Assembly: GCA_024683935.1 (NCBI GenBank) | Contig: JAIKXV010000123.1 | Span: forward strand, 70,997 to 134,996 | Length of the DNA: 64,000 nt | Direction of reading: 5' to 3' | From: Lachnospiraceae bacterium | GTDB taxonomy: Bacteria > Bacillota_A > Clostridia > Lachnospirales > Lachnospiraceae | Translations under genes and position numbers: made by a program | Part shown: positions 34,715 to 44,019 of the stretch, one piece after another | Layout of the letters: each line of letters begins with the position of its first letter | How positions within the stretch are numbered: the first letter of the stretch is position 1 | The notes under the pieces: generated by a model | Told to the model about the DNA's origin: nothing | What the model saw: only the letters and a program-made list of their open reading frames with translations | The model's database searches: none

Positions 34715-37700
34715 TTACCCAAAGCTCACATTGACCTTGTGCTCGCCGTTTCGTACCACCATGAAGGGCGTCACTTCAAGGTCTGAAATATCGGTTTCGT
34801 GTTCTCCGTCCTTATCCACATAATTTGCGATAATGACGGTCTTTGATATGACTGCATGGGTCTTTACGGCCCCAAGTCTCATCATTATCTGGGATTTTTT
34901 CGGTATCACTCCTATCTCCCAGCCGTTGTCCTCTTCATTGCTGACAGGATCGAAATACTTGTAAAGCGAATCCTTGTACATATTCTGCACTTCAAAGCTG
35001 TCATCCAGGTTCTTTACCTCAGCCCATACGGAAACCGAAATGCTTACAAATATGGGCTCCACAATGTGCAGATGCTCCTCCGAATAGGTTATCGACGAAT
35101 GTTTAAGCAGGTGATCCTTCAATTCACCGGAGATCCGGTGGAAGGAGAAGGAGCCGTCCATAAAGTCACGCATCAGCAGCACGAAGGAAATATCCTGGTC
35201 ATTATGCTTTCCGTTTATAGTCTTCCAGGGAATGCAGGCAACCTTGTCTATACTGTCGGAGTAATTGAGGATGGTCCACTTATAGTCATTCATCGTAACC
35301 AGCCTGCCGCGTCCGTAAATAATGTTGGCGCCGCGCCTCAGGGCCTCCCTGACGGTCTCGGGATTCGATCCGCCGTACGCCCTGACGGGATTCACCACAT
35401 TGTCTATATAGAGCTCTGTTCCCGCGACCTCATTTATCCTGCCTGCGGCCACATTGCCGTCGCTTCCGTCGCTCAGACGTACGCGAACCTTGAATGAAAT
35501 ATCGTCTACAACTCTGGGGATATCGGCTTTTATCCCGTCAGCGAAGATTATCTCGTGGCTTACCCTGTCTATCACATAGACCCTTCTGCCTTCCTTATCG
35601 AGAAAGCTTCCGGTCTCATCCCACTTCACATAAGCCGCACTGATATTTCCGAGAACATCATATTCGACGCGGATACGGTCGCAGTCTTCAGCCTGTATCC
35701 TCTCTATCTCCTCTTCGGATATCGTGTCCTTCTCATTTACCCAGACTTCAGCATCCAGTATATGTCCGTTGGGAAGAGGGAAGTGCATATTCGGAACCGC
35801 TTCCGTCATATAATAATTCTCTTCGGAACCGGTAATGATATTTGATACATTTACCACATTGAGGAGCACCCTCTGTATCCTTGGCAGGAAGAGCCTGCTC
35901 TCATTCTCTGACTGGTTCCGCTCCCTCCTGATCCTTATCCAGATGCGCCTCTTTTCCTCCAGCGTTGTAAACTGCATATCCGAGGGGGGCATGAACATTA
36001 CGACTCCGGACCTCGAGAAATCATAGGTCTGATCCACGACCTTCATTCTCTTAAAGCCCTTATATGTGGCATATTCAAAGCAGCACTTCAGCCTGCTGGT
36101 ATTCAGTACATCGGAGAGCTCGAAATAGAGGCTGACCGGTCCGGACTCCATCTTTCTGTCGAAACCGAGGTACAGTCCGTCCCTGCTGTATTTTCCTCCC
36201 GACATCACGATAAAGCTCTTATTCCCCTTCATGTCGAGGGTGATGTCCTTTTTCTTCGTGCCCGCGAGGAGATAGAGCTTCTCCGGCTGCACAAAATGTC
36301 CCTGATAGGAGAAGGAGATCTTCACATTCGAAATGATCGGATAATGGTGCATGCCGGGGCGGAGAAAACAGTTATCGGACTTCAGGAGCCGCATCCTGAT
36401 GCAGCGTCCCGTGTACGCTCCGCTCTGAACCGAAACCCAGTCACTTGGACAGATGAACTTTATCTCATGATCTCCGGCCTTTGCCTCTCTGAAAAGTCCG
36501 GACACATCCCCTATGGTATGGAGCTTTCTCCAGCCCATGCCGTTAAAGTATTCCAGGCCTATCTCATCCGCATAAGCATCAGCGGGAATATCCGAAGGAA
36601 TGACCTTCGGCTTTTTCTTTATTATCTTAAGGCTGACCTCTTCCTCCTGCCTGGTGAGGTAAAGTCCCTTTTCCTGGAATGAGGTGCTGAAGGATATCGT
36701 GATATAGGCTCCGGCCTTTGAGAAATACACGTCCTGTCCAAGATAACATTCATTATAGACTGCCAGCGTATCGGTAAAGGGAGCAAAGCGGTCGGTATCC
36801 ATATCGGTACTGCCGTCATTTACATAGTCAAGGCCTCTTTCCCTGCCGGATGAGCTTAAGGTGATATCATCAAGCTCCACATCATCCTTTACCTTGTCCA
36901 TGGCTTCCAGTACCACGACAGCATATTCCTTTGAACCAAGGGCGAATTTTCTGTTCTCCTTACTCTTAATAAGCTCAAAGGTCTCCTTGTCGGGAAGGAG
37001 CTTTATACTGTCAAATTCCCGGAACCCATCCTTCGTATAATACCTGAAACGGTATTCCCTGCTTAATATCTTTTCATTCAGCTCCTGATTTCCGCTTAAG
37101 CGGATGTATATCGGCTCATCCTCCAGATCAAAAACAGACTCATGATACAGAATGAGCGCACTTTTCGCGATATTTCCCTCTTCGGAAAAGAGGACAAAGG
37201 GCCTTATCGAGCTCCGCACCGTTTCATCGGAATTCGTGCGTTCCTCTTCCCCCGAAGATGCCATTTCTACGGTATTTTCTTCCTCTTCCTGCTCTTCCTC
37301 TTCTTCTCCCCTGATCTCTGTTCCCTCAATAAGGGGAGGGCTCTTGAAATCTCCGAGCAGGGGAACCAGGGTTCCGTCCTCGCGGTCCGTCATAAAGGCA
37401 TCCCTGATCACGGAGTTCGTAACATATATCTCCCTGTCAGTCTCAAAGATCACCGGTTCATCGACTCCGACGGTGTCCGCCACGAGCCTCGTACCCTTTC
37501 TCACAGTGGTACCCGGAACGGAATTCTCTATGAGATTAAACTGCACCATGCTTCCCGCAGGCTTTGCGCTCTTCAGGGAAATATCCAGCATGTTGATGAA
37601 TTCCGCATGATACCTCTCCATCATGCGGTTCACCAGTCCCACATTCTCCTGCATCTGGAGAGAGAAGATCTTTGCAATGGCAGAACCTATGTCCGGATCA

Positions 37701-37795
37701 CTTTCCGAAAAATGCCACTCAGGAGTGTACTGCCTCGAAAGATCATGTATTCTGTTTTCTATGTCCTGAACGGAGCTGTCATAGATCTTCATCAT
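34715..37795 (-). CDS. CIS baseplate wedge protein, baseplate J-like (first, large)
   Basis: 1026 residues. The N-terminus (YTPEWHFSESDPDIGSAIAK) and the C-terminal J-like region GGSNPETVREALRRGANIIY then GRGRLVTMNDYKWTILN are diagnostic. Residues about 155-200 form an acidic insertion (EEEEEQEEEENTVEM) absent from typical homologues, likely a disordered surface loop. Overlaps the end of the gp25-like gene by 17 bases. Large size is normal for Afp11-type wedges. Confidence 0.88.
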   Translation of the reverse strand: MMKIYDSSVQDIENRIHDLSRQYTPEWHFSESDPDIGSAIAKIFSLQMQENVGLVNRMMERYHAEFINMLDISLKSAKPAGSMVQFNLIENSVPGTTVRKGTRLVADTVGVDEPVIFETDREIYVTNSVIRDAFMTDREDGTLVPLLGDFKSPPLIEGTEIRGEEEEEQEEEENTVEMASSGEEERTNSDETVRSSIRPFVLFSEEGNIAKSALILYHESVFDLEDEPIYIRLSGNQELNEKILSREYRFRYYTKDGFREFDSIKLLPDKETFELIKSKENRKFALGSKEYAVVVLEAMDKVKDDVELDDITLSSSGRERGLDYVNDGSTDMDTDRFAPFTDTLAVYNECYLGQDVYFSKAGAYITISFSTSFQEKGLYLTRQEEEVSLKIIKKKPKVIPSDIPADAYADEIGLEYFNGMGWRKLHTIGDVSGLFREAKAGDHEIKFICPSDWVSVQSGAYTGRCIRMRLLKSDNCFLRPGMHHYPIISNVKISFSYQGHFVQPEKLYLLAGTKKKDITLDMKGNKSFIVMSGGKYSRDGLYLGFDRKMESGPVSLYFELSDVLNTSRLKCCFEYATYKGFKRMKVVDQTYDFSRSGVVMFMPPSDMQFTTLEEKRRIWIRIRRERNQSENESRLFLPRIQRVLLNVVNVSNIITGSEENYYMTEAVPNMHFPLPNGHILDAEVWVNEKDTISEEEIERIQAEDCDRIRVEYDVLGNISAAYVKWDETGSFLDKEGRRVYVIDRVSHEIIFADGIKADIPRVVDDISFKVRVRLSDGSDGNVAAGRINEVAGTELYIDNVVNPVRAYGGSNPETVREALRRGANIIYGRGRLVTMNDYKWTILNYSDSIDKVACIPWKTINGKHNDQDISFVLLMRDFMDGSFSFHRISGELKDHLLKHSSITYSEEHLHIVEPIFVSISVSVWAEVKNLDDSFEVQNMYKDSLYKYFDPVSNEEDNGWEIGVIPKKSQIMMRLGAVKTHAVISKTVIIANYVDKDGEHETDISDLEVTPFMVVRNGEHKVNVSFG

Positions 37796-38255
37796 ATTCG
37801 TAATATCCGCTGTTCATTTCATCATTTATGATATCTGCTTCTACTTCTTCCTCCTCGCCGGCTCCCCGGTCGAGATAGAAGGGAAATACCATATTATCCC
37901 TGGTATTGCTTCCCGCCACCATGTACTCCAGATTGATAATGATCACTCCCTGTCTCTGCCTGAAATCTGTCGTTATCTCCAGGTCCGAGATACGGGGCTC
38001 CTGATCCCTGATGGTCTGGGTAATATCTCTTTTTAAGATGGACATCATGGTAACCGAAGTATCCATAAAGGTATAATTCATGATGTCACTTCCGAAATTC
38101 GGGCGCACCAGCCGCTCTGACCTCTGTGTCATCAGGATCAGATACAGTGATTCTTTAACTGACATATTTCCCGAAACCGTCACGAACCTGCCTGTTGCCG
38201 GATCCACTGATACGGGAAACTTACAGCCCGTGCCTAAAAATCTGTCATCTGCCAT
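37779..38255 (-). CDS. gp25-like baseplate wedge protein
   Basis: 158 residues. RLVRPNFGSDIMNYTF and RDQEPRISDLEITT are the core of the T4 gp25 / Afp9 family, which initiates sheath assembly on the baseplate. A short acidic tail (EEEEVEADIINDE) extends the C-terminus. It sits between the spike and the large wedge gene, the usual order in CIS loci. Confidence 0.88.
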   Translation of the reverse strand: MADDRFLGTGCKFPVSVDPATGRFVTVSGNMSVKESLYLILMTQRSERLVRPNFGSDIMNYTFMDTSVTMMSILKRDITQTIRDQEPRISDLEITTDFRQRQGVIIINLEYMVAGSNTRDNMVFPFYLDRGAGEEEEVEADIINDEMNSGYYEYDEDL

Positions 38256-38290
38256 GTTTTCCTACCGTTACCTTTTATCTTTAAATAGAC

Positions 38291-39199
38291 TTAACCAAGC
38301 TTGATGGGCGTGCCGGAAACCTGTACGGCTCCGTTGCTGGAGAGCTTCACCATGGAGCTTCCTTCCACGGTGACATTAACTCCCTTAAAGTCCGCCTTGC
38401 CCTGGCTTTCATAGCTCATGCTGTCATCGGTCTGCACCGTGAACTTCTTGGACTTCAGGGTAACCGCGCCGGTATCCCCGTTCATCACCAGGGAAATATT
38501 GTCTCCCACCTTGATCGTGAGCTTCTTTGCCGCAGTGACCTCGATATGCCCCTTCTCTTCATCCGTGGATAAGCGGACAAAATTCTTCTTTTCCTTATCG
38601 GATACCTCTATCAGCTTCTTCTCATTGTCGAGGATGATATGGTGTTTTTCCAGGGCGGTTACTACGGTTATCTTGTCCTTTTCACCCGGGGTCTCGCCGC
38701 CGCCCTCATTATTATCGTCTCCGGCAACATCCTCAAATATAATGGAATTGCCGTTCTTCGTAACTATCTTCTTGTATTTATTCTTCTCGTCCTTGCTCTT
38801 GGTAAGGATCTTGTCATTCTTTTTCGGGATGCAGCCTACAATATAAGGTCTGTCTATATTTCCCTGCTCAAAGATCACGAGAACCAGATCGCCTATCTCG
38901 GGGATAAAATAGTGTCCCCATTCGGATCCCGATGAGGGCATGATGACCTTCGGCCAGAGAATGCGGGAATTATCGGCCTCATTCTCTTCTCCGCCGGCAC
39001 CTCCGGCACCACCTCCGCCACCGCTCTCATCCTTTACCTCCTCACGGGATAAAAGGATAACGCAGACACGCCCCGGCATATTCTCGTCATAATTCTTGAC
39101 GACCTTCCCGAGCATCACTCCCATTATCCTGGAGTCACCGGTGTCGGTCTTCTCTATCTGTTTTTTTGATACTTCCTCTATAATGTCAAATATTGCCAT
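38291..39199 (-). CDS. CIS spike protein, gp5/VgrG C-terminal-like (OB fold and beta-helix)
   Basis: 302 residues. An OB-fold domain (GVMLGKVVKNYDENMPGRVC to YIVGCIP) contains a glycine-rich insertion (GGGGGAGGAGG) around residue 62. A repetitive strand-rich stalk then ends in VKLSSNGAVQVSGTPIKLG, as in the trimeric beta-helix of gp5/VgrG spikes. No lysozyme domain is present. In Afp/PVC the gp27-like and gp5-like parts are fused in one protein; here the hub part is the preceding separate gene. Confidence 0.85.
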   Translation of the reverse strand: MAIFDIIEEVSKKQIEKTDTGDSRIMGVMLGKVVKNYDENMPGRVCVILLSREEVKDESGGGGGAGGAGGEENEADNSRILWPKVIMPSSGSEWGHYFIPEIGDLVLVIFEQGNIDRPYIVGCIPKKNDKILTKSKDEKNKYKKIVTKNGNSIIFEDVAGDDNNEGGGETPGEKDKITVVTALEKHHIILDNEKKLIEVSDKEKKNFVRLSTDEEKGHIEVTAAKKLTIKVGDNISLVMNGDTGAVTLKSKKFTVQTDDSMSYESQGKADFKGVNVTVEGSSMVKLSSNGAVQVSGTPIKLG

Positions 39200-39206
39200 T
39201 TACTGC

Positions 39207-40364
39207 TTACTTTCCTACGGAATTCGCCGAGCCCTCCAGGATCATCCTGTAGTCTCCGTTTCCCACCACGTGTCTCACCCGGGTAAGATAAAAATCATTG
39301 TCTATAGGTTTTCCGAAGCCCTGAAGTGTGATAAATCTTCCGGGCACCACCTCCGGCACGCCCACAAACTCCGCATTCAGGCTTCCCAGCCTGTAATCTA
39401 TGCTGTCCATCAGATACTGGGCTCTGTAGCCCGCGTCCGCCTTGTTTTTGGCAGTGGGATCTATATACACAAGGGACTGCTTCTCAACCAGGGGCTTGGC
39501 CTTATTTCCTATTGATATCTTGGAAGTGGCCTTTTTCTTGTCGCCGAGGTACTTTCCTTCCTCCATGTCGATATTTCTGACTTCCACAGACCTTACGATA
39601 CCGCTTATGTCATAGCCTGCATCCATGGACCGGAGCCCCGAATATGGGCTCAGGGTTATCAGGGAATTCGTATTCTTTCTGGCCTCTATAAAGTACAGGT
39701 TTCTACCGATGATAAAGAATTCAAAATTAAATTTCTTCGCGGCCTTTACTATAAACTCATAGTCGCTTTCTTCCACCATCTCCACCCTTCTGTCGGTGGT
39801 ACCCTGCTCATTCTCCGCCTCCTGCTTGTCAGGAGTATCGGTTACGTTGATGGTGGTAAAATCCTGCTGTTTATCGTCCTTCTGGGTCAGGAAAACATTC
39901 TCATTCAGTATCTCCTTCACCGCTTCCGAATAGCTCTTGGCTTTGAGCCTCCTGGATCTCCGGTTCGCCATCATGAGTCCCTTCGCATCCATACAGGTTA
40001 GCTCCACTGAAGGTAAGCTATCCACATAGGGGGGCGGAATAACAAAATGCACTCTGGCAATAAATCCCCTGAAGATCTCCCTGGCAGTGGTGGAATAGCC
40101 GGCATAGATTATTATAGTGGATCCTAAATACAGAAACTGCTTGACCTTATCAATATTAAATACCCTGTTGTCCGGATTGTAGGGACCCACCAGCGTTACG
40201 GTGGCTATACCCGCTTCGAATCCGCAGGTCTGCTCCACATCTATCGCGGTTACGAGGAGAGGCTGCTCTTCGTCAAGCTCTGTTCCGTCTATGATAAGCT
40301 TTATCAGCGGATACTGAAAATCCTCGTACTGTTCACTTAGATCACTGAATTTTAAATCTGACAT
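39207..40364 (-). CDS. CIS hub protein, gp27/late-control-D-like
   Basis: 385 residues. Strand-rich hub fold with the family elements STIIIYAGYSTTAREIFRGF, the separated SYSEAVKEIL helix and EESDYEFIVKAAKKFNFEFF, typical of gpD / VgrG N-terminal domains. It forms the trimeric adaptor between six-fold tube and three-fold spike. It ends seven bases before the spike gene, consistent with a split VgrG. Confidence 0.85.
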   Translation of the reverse strand: MSDLKFSDLSEQYEDFQYPLIKLIIDGTELDEEQPLLVTAIDVEQTCGFEAGIATVTLVGPYNPDNRVFNIDKVKQFLYLGSTIIIYAGYSTTAREIFRGFIARVHFVIPPPYVDSLPSVELTCMDAKGLMMANRRSRRLKAKSYSEAVKEILNENVFLTQKDDKQQDFTTINVTDTPDKQEAENEQGTTDRRVEMVEESDYEFIVKAAKKFNFEFFIIGRNLYFIEARKNTNSLITLSPYSGLRSMDAGYDISGIVRSVEVRNIDMEEGKYLGDKKKATSKISIGNKAKPLVEKQSLVYIDPTAKNKADAGYRAQYLMDSIDYRLGSLNAEFVGVPEVVPGRFITLQGFGKPIDNDFYLTRVRHVVGNGDYRMILEGSANSVGK

Positions 40365-40369
40365 AATAT

Positions 40370-41248
40370 TTACAGATTCAGAAGATTTCCAACCTTCTGC
40401 TCTGCCTTCACATAACTCCTGCTCTTATTTAACTTGAATGCCTTCTTGTATCTCTCCTGCCAGACAGCGAGGGAATTCGGATACATTTCCTTGTCGGCGC
40501 ACATAATGGATAGATCCACAGAGGCTCTCACCGGTTCGCCGGTAACATTAAACATCGTATAGGTAGCACCCACATTCCTTAATATCCCCGAGTAATTGAA
40601 TTCACCCCAATGGAAGGTGATCAGTCTTGTAAAACGGTTACGGAGTGCCGAAATAAACCCCTCTACCTGCTTCTGCACCGTGACCTGCTTTTTGCCGAGA
40701 CCGGTCATTACTCCCTTTGCTATGCCTGTTCCAACTGCTGTTGGCGACAGGTTCATCTTGTCACTCATAAAGGCGTCCTGGGGATCACAGCTGTCAAAAA
40801 GGAGATTGACGCTCAGGCTTATCGTGGTATTTCCCACTGAATAGGATGCACTCCGCTCTTTGCCGTGAGCACTGTAATCCAGCTCCTGTATCAGTCCTCC
40901 CGAATGGCCGGAAAGCTGCAGTGTTGTCGGATTAAACTGAACCATGAAAAGTCTTTTCTGTGCACCTGTAATACTGTCAACCTGCTCGTCACTCACTATA
41001 TCAGCGGAAACTCCCGCCATATCCTTCATCGCATCTGACATAAGACCTTTATTCATCATAGTCTGCTGTGAATCGGGGGATCCAAGGGAACGAACAGACA
41101 CAGATTCCGCCGAAGATCCCTGTATATCCAGAGAATCATACAGAAGAAAGTTCGCTCTGTGCCGGACATCGACAATCTCGATTATCGCCTTCTCTATATT
41201 GCCGGTATTTCCTACTACCGCATCTTTAACTACTGACAATGCACTCAT
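40370..41248 (-). CDS. CIS tube-adaptor protein (Afp7-like), copy 2
   Basis: 292 residues. FMVQFNPTTLQLSGHSGGLI, SVNLLFDSCDPQDAFMSDKM and ITFHWGEFNYSGILRNV are hallmarks of the CIS-tube/LysM-type family between tube and hub. A C-terminal stretch (AVWQERYKKAFKLNKSR) could be the remnant of a LysM-like tail. Paralogous to the preceding gene, sharing the order of these motifs. The N-terminal 100 residues are unlike the paralogue. Confidence 0.82.
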   Translation of the reverse strand: MSALSVVKDAVVGNTGNIEKAIIEIVDVRHRANFLLYDSLDIQGSSAESVSVRSLGSPDSQQTMMNKGLMSDAMKDMAGVSADIVSDEQVDSITGAQKRLFMVQFNPTTLQLSGHSGGLIQELDYSAHGKERSASYSVGNTTISLSVNLLFDSCDPQDAFMSDKMNLSPTAVGTGIAKGVMTGLGKKQVTVQKQVEGFISALRNRFTRLITFHWGEFNYSGILRNVGATYTMFNVTGEPVRASVDLSIMCADKEMYPNSLAVWQERYKKAFKLNKSRSYVKAEQKVGNLLNL

Positions 41249-41256
41249 CTGTCCAC

Positions 41257-42126
41257 CTACAATTTAAGGTTCAATAAACTGTTATTAGTAGCCTTGCTGA
41301 AAATACTGGCTCCGCCTGCCTTATCCGTAAAGGTCATTTCAAAGGCCTTAATCCAGTAGCTCTCATCATAATTAAATTTCTTTTCCATGCCGACGGCCGC
41401 ATCGCTTCCGTCTCCCTGTCTTATCTGTATGCCGAGCTTTCCCCTTATGGGATAGCCCTTTTTATTAAACATCGTATAAGTGGAATTGACCTGGATCACC
41501 TCTCCCCTGAAGCAGAGATCACCCCAGAAAAAGATCACATGCCTTGCCTGCTCGATAGTAAGAAGCGACATCAACCCGTCCATCTGCTCCTGTACACTGT
41601 ACTTCCTTTTGACAACACTGGAGACAGTGTTCTTGATATTTGATATGGAAGCATTGGTTAACGGATTGTCTCCCAGCATAAAGGCGTCCATATTGTTCGT
41701 GTCGTCAAAAAGTATCTCAAAGCTTAAAGTCGTGGATGACGGTGCATCATGCTTCTGCAGCTGGGTAGCACTCGCATCTCCGCTGTACTTGTACTGCCGG
41801 CCCGCAGATGTATCCAGCCTGAGGGAGGTAGGATTATACTGCACCTCCAGGGCGATATAGCCGTTTCCCTCAGCTGCATCGGCAACATCCGAATAGGTGG
41901 CAACAGCCTTTCCCTTAAGGGAGGCCTCCGCCTTCTTCATCAGCTTATCCTCGACCTTTTTAATATCTTCAATGGCCGTAAGAACCTCCGGGGGCGGTTC
42001 TTTTTTTTTGGTATCAAGAGCCCTTATCTGCCCAAGCGAATTAACGGCTCTTATGCAGAGAACCGCCTTATTTACGCCTCCGGTCACGCTCCGGCCTAAG
42101 TTCTGAAAAAGTTTTCCCACTGCCAT
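41257..42126 (-). CDS. CIS tube-adaptor protein (Afp7-like), copy 1
   Basis: 289 residues. ALEVQYNPTSLRLDTSAGRQ, SFEILFDDTNNMDAFMLGDN and VIFFWGDLCFRGEVIQVNST mark the same family as the next gene. A run of nine A residues in the coding strand (+ strand T at 42001-42009) encodes KKK near residue 40 without disturbing the frame. Two consecutive adaptor paralogues suggest a two-layer connection between tube and hub. Confidence 0.82.
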   Translation of the reverse strand: MAVGKLFQNLGRSVTGGVNKAVLCIRAVNSLGQIRALDTKKKEPPPEVLTAIEDIKKVEDKLMKKAEASLKGKAVATYSDVADAAEGNGYIALEVQYNPTSLRLDTSAGRQYKYSGDASATQLQKHDAPSSTTLSFEILFDDTNNMDAFMLGDNPLTNASISNIKNTVSSVVKRKYSVQEQMDGLMSLLTIEQARHVIFFWGDLCFRGEVIQVNSTYTMFNKKGYPIRGKLGIQIRQGDGSDAAVGMEKKFNYDESYWIKAFEMTFTDKAGGASIFSKATNNSLLNLKL

Positions 42127-42133
42127 AACTTAT

Positions 42134-44017
42134 CTATATCCCTCTTCTGCTCTTTTCATTTCTCAGACGCTTTTCCAGCTTATTCATAACCTGCTCGGAA
42201 ATAATGCCCATCTGGGAGCGTACTCCCCTGTTTACCATTTCCTCAATATCCGTAAGCTCCTCATTGGTAAAGGATGTTGTGGTGGTGTTGACAATATTCC
42301 GTGTCTCCGTGCCTCTCTGCTCCGAGATCACGTCGTCGTTCTGCCTGTTCACCCTGGTCCTCATATTTTTCCTGAGTTCGTCTATGTTCTCCCGGATCTC
42401 CTCCATATCAATGGTGGTATTCTCCCTGAAGACCAGCTCCTCCTGCCTTTCATACGTTTCACTGATCTCAGGCCCGGGAGCGCTTTCCTGCCTCTCCTGG
42501 AACCTTCTTATCTCTTCCGCGGCTTCCTCCAGATTGTTATTAATTACATTAATGTTTTCCGGAGCGAGGGTGGGATTATCCATATAGTTCTCTATGACAT
42601 TGAATATCTCGCCGGAATTGTCGGGAAAGATCCTTACTATCTCCCTGAACAGCCTGTCTCTTCTCTCTTCTTCGTCCGTATCCTCTTCATCGAACATACT
42701 GACGAGATCCACATTCCCTTCCAGGACTTTCAGTGCCTCTCTTCTGGTTCTGTCAGCCCCTCCGGCTTCTGTATCCGGTCTTTCAAAGCTCTTCACGAGA
42801 GACATCATCTGCTGATATTTCTCTACATTGCTGAGGTTCTTTTCATTCAGACGGATAAGCTCTCTTTCTATCGACACGGCTTCGTCTGCCGGCTGCTCCC
42901 CTGCCCCTTCTGCCTCCGTTTCGGGGAAGACGATGGCAGCGCTTTCGGTATTATTGTAGATTTTTTCTACAGAACCGCCCGATACCCTGTCCTCTTCCGA
43001 GATAAAGGATATCCTGCGGAAGAGATTCTCAGAGGAATTATAGATCACATTCCTGAAATCAAACCAGCGGCTGCTGTCGCCTGCATTCCTCTCAAAGCTG
43101 TTGCTTACGAGATTTTTCACTATATCCAGGAAAAGGGCGCTTCCCAGTTCCTCTGTCACATTGATATCGGTCTTTTCGGCGTTTAAGAGCTCCCGCTCGT
43201 AAACATTTCCGCCTCTGTATATATAGTTATTGATCCTGTCCCCGCTTTCAACGGGTTCGGTAACCGTCTCTTCGGTGATGCTTTCGCTCTCCGTACTCTC
43301 CCGGTAGATAAGCTCCGCGCCTTCACGGAGATAATAATCGCTTATCCTTTCGGCAAGTATCGTCCTTGCCGCATCATTCTGCCCTGTAACGGCAAATTCA
43401 TTGAAGCTTATGCTGTTCTCGTTAACACTCCGGTTAAAATTGGAAACTATCTGATAAATGGCTCCGGTTTCCAGCCTCCGCATTATATTCTCTGCGAGAT
43501 AGAGACTCTCGTCTCTCTCTTCAATGCTGTTCACCCTGTTTATAAGGTTCAGGAGCTCATTATTTACCCTGTTCCCCTCAGTAATGGTATTTCCGAGAAG
43601 GAACATATTGATGAGCCTGTCCTCTTCCCGGCTTTCATTCACTATCCTCCGTACCTCGTTCATAAAGGTGCGGTCGTCCTTTATCCCAATCTTATGGAGG
43701 ACGTCGGTTATATAGGCTCTGTCCTGATAGGTGAGGTGCGCGTCTGCGGAAACCACTATCCTGTTCAGGACATTATTTATGATCTCAAGCTTTTCCTCAT
43801 TATGGCTGTTTATCACCGTATTTCCGGAAACAGTGGTGAGATCCCCTTCTGCGAGATAAACCTCGGTGGGAGTATTCGCCATATGCAGCAGCTCCTCCGA
43901 ACCTATATCCCGGCCTATAAAGGAGTAATTGCCGCTTATCCTGTCATAAAAGCCCTCATGATCGTGGACGAAGTCCCTGCGGCTCTTTATTTCAATAGGT
44001 GCTCTTAGTTTAAGCAT
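42134..44017 (-). CDS. Helical 627-residue protein, tape-measure candidate
   Basis: No family recognised with certainty. It is mostly charged helix, rich in Glu, Arg and Asn, with coiled-coil-prone stretches (ENIDELRKNMRTRVNRQ and EQVMNKLEKRLRNEKSRRG). It has no signal peptide or membrane helix. It lies between the second tube protein and the adaptors. A long helical protein inside a CIS structural block is most often the tape measure that sets tube length, and no other protein here fills that role. Assignment is by position and composition only. Confidence 0.55.
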   Translation of the reverse strand: MLKLRAPIEIKSRRDFVHDHEGFYDRISGNYSFIGRDIGSEELLHMANTPTEVYLAEGDLTTVSGNTVINSHNEEKLEIINNVLNRIVVSADAHLTYQDRAYITDVLHKIGIKDDRTFMNEVRRIVNESREEDRLINMFLLGNTITEGNRVNNELLNLINRVNSIEERDESLYLAENIMRRLETGAIYQIVSNFNRSVNENSISFNEFAVTGQNDAARTILAERISDYYLREGAELIYRESTESESITEETVTEPVESGDRINNYIYRGGNVYERELLNAEKTDINVTEELGSALFLDIVKNLVSNSFERNAGDSSRWFDFRNVIYNSSENLFRRISFISEEDRVSGGSVEKIYNNTESAAIVFPETEAEGAGEQPADEAVSIERELIRLNEKNLSNVEKYQQMMSLVKSFERPDTEAGGADRTRREALKVLEGNVDLVSMFDEEDTDEEERRDRLFREIVRIFPDNSGEIFNVIENYMDNPTLAPENINVINNNLEEAAEEIRRFQERQESAPGPEISETYERQEELVFRENTTIDMEEIRENIDELRKNMRTRVNRQNDDVISEQRGTETRNIVNTTTTSFTNEELTDIEEMVNRGVRSQMGIISEQVMNKLEKRLRNEKSRRGI

Positions 44018-44019
44018 GT

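Noticed and set aside
42001..42009. Second slippery A run (A9 on the minus strand) as a programmed frameshift
   Set aside because: The zero frame continues through the whole adaptor family sequence, so no shift is needed to make the expected protein.
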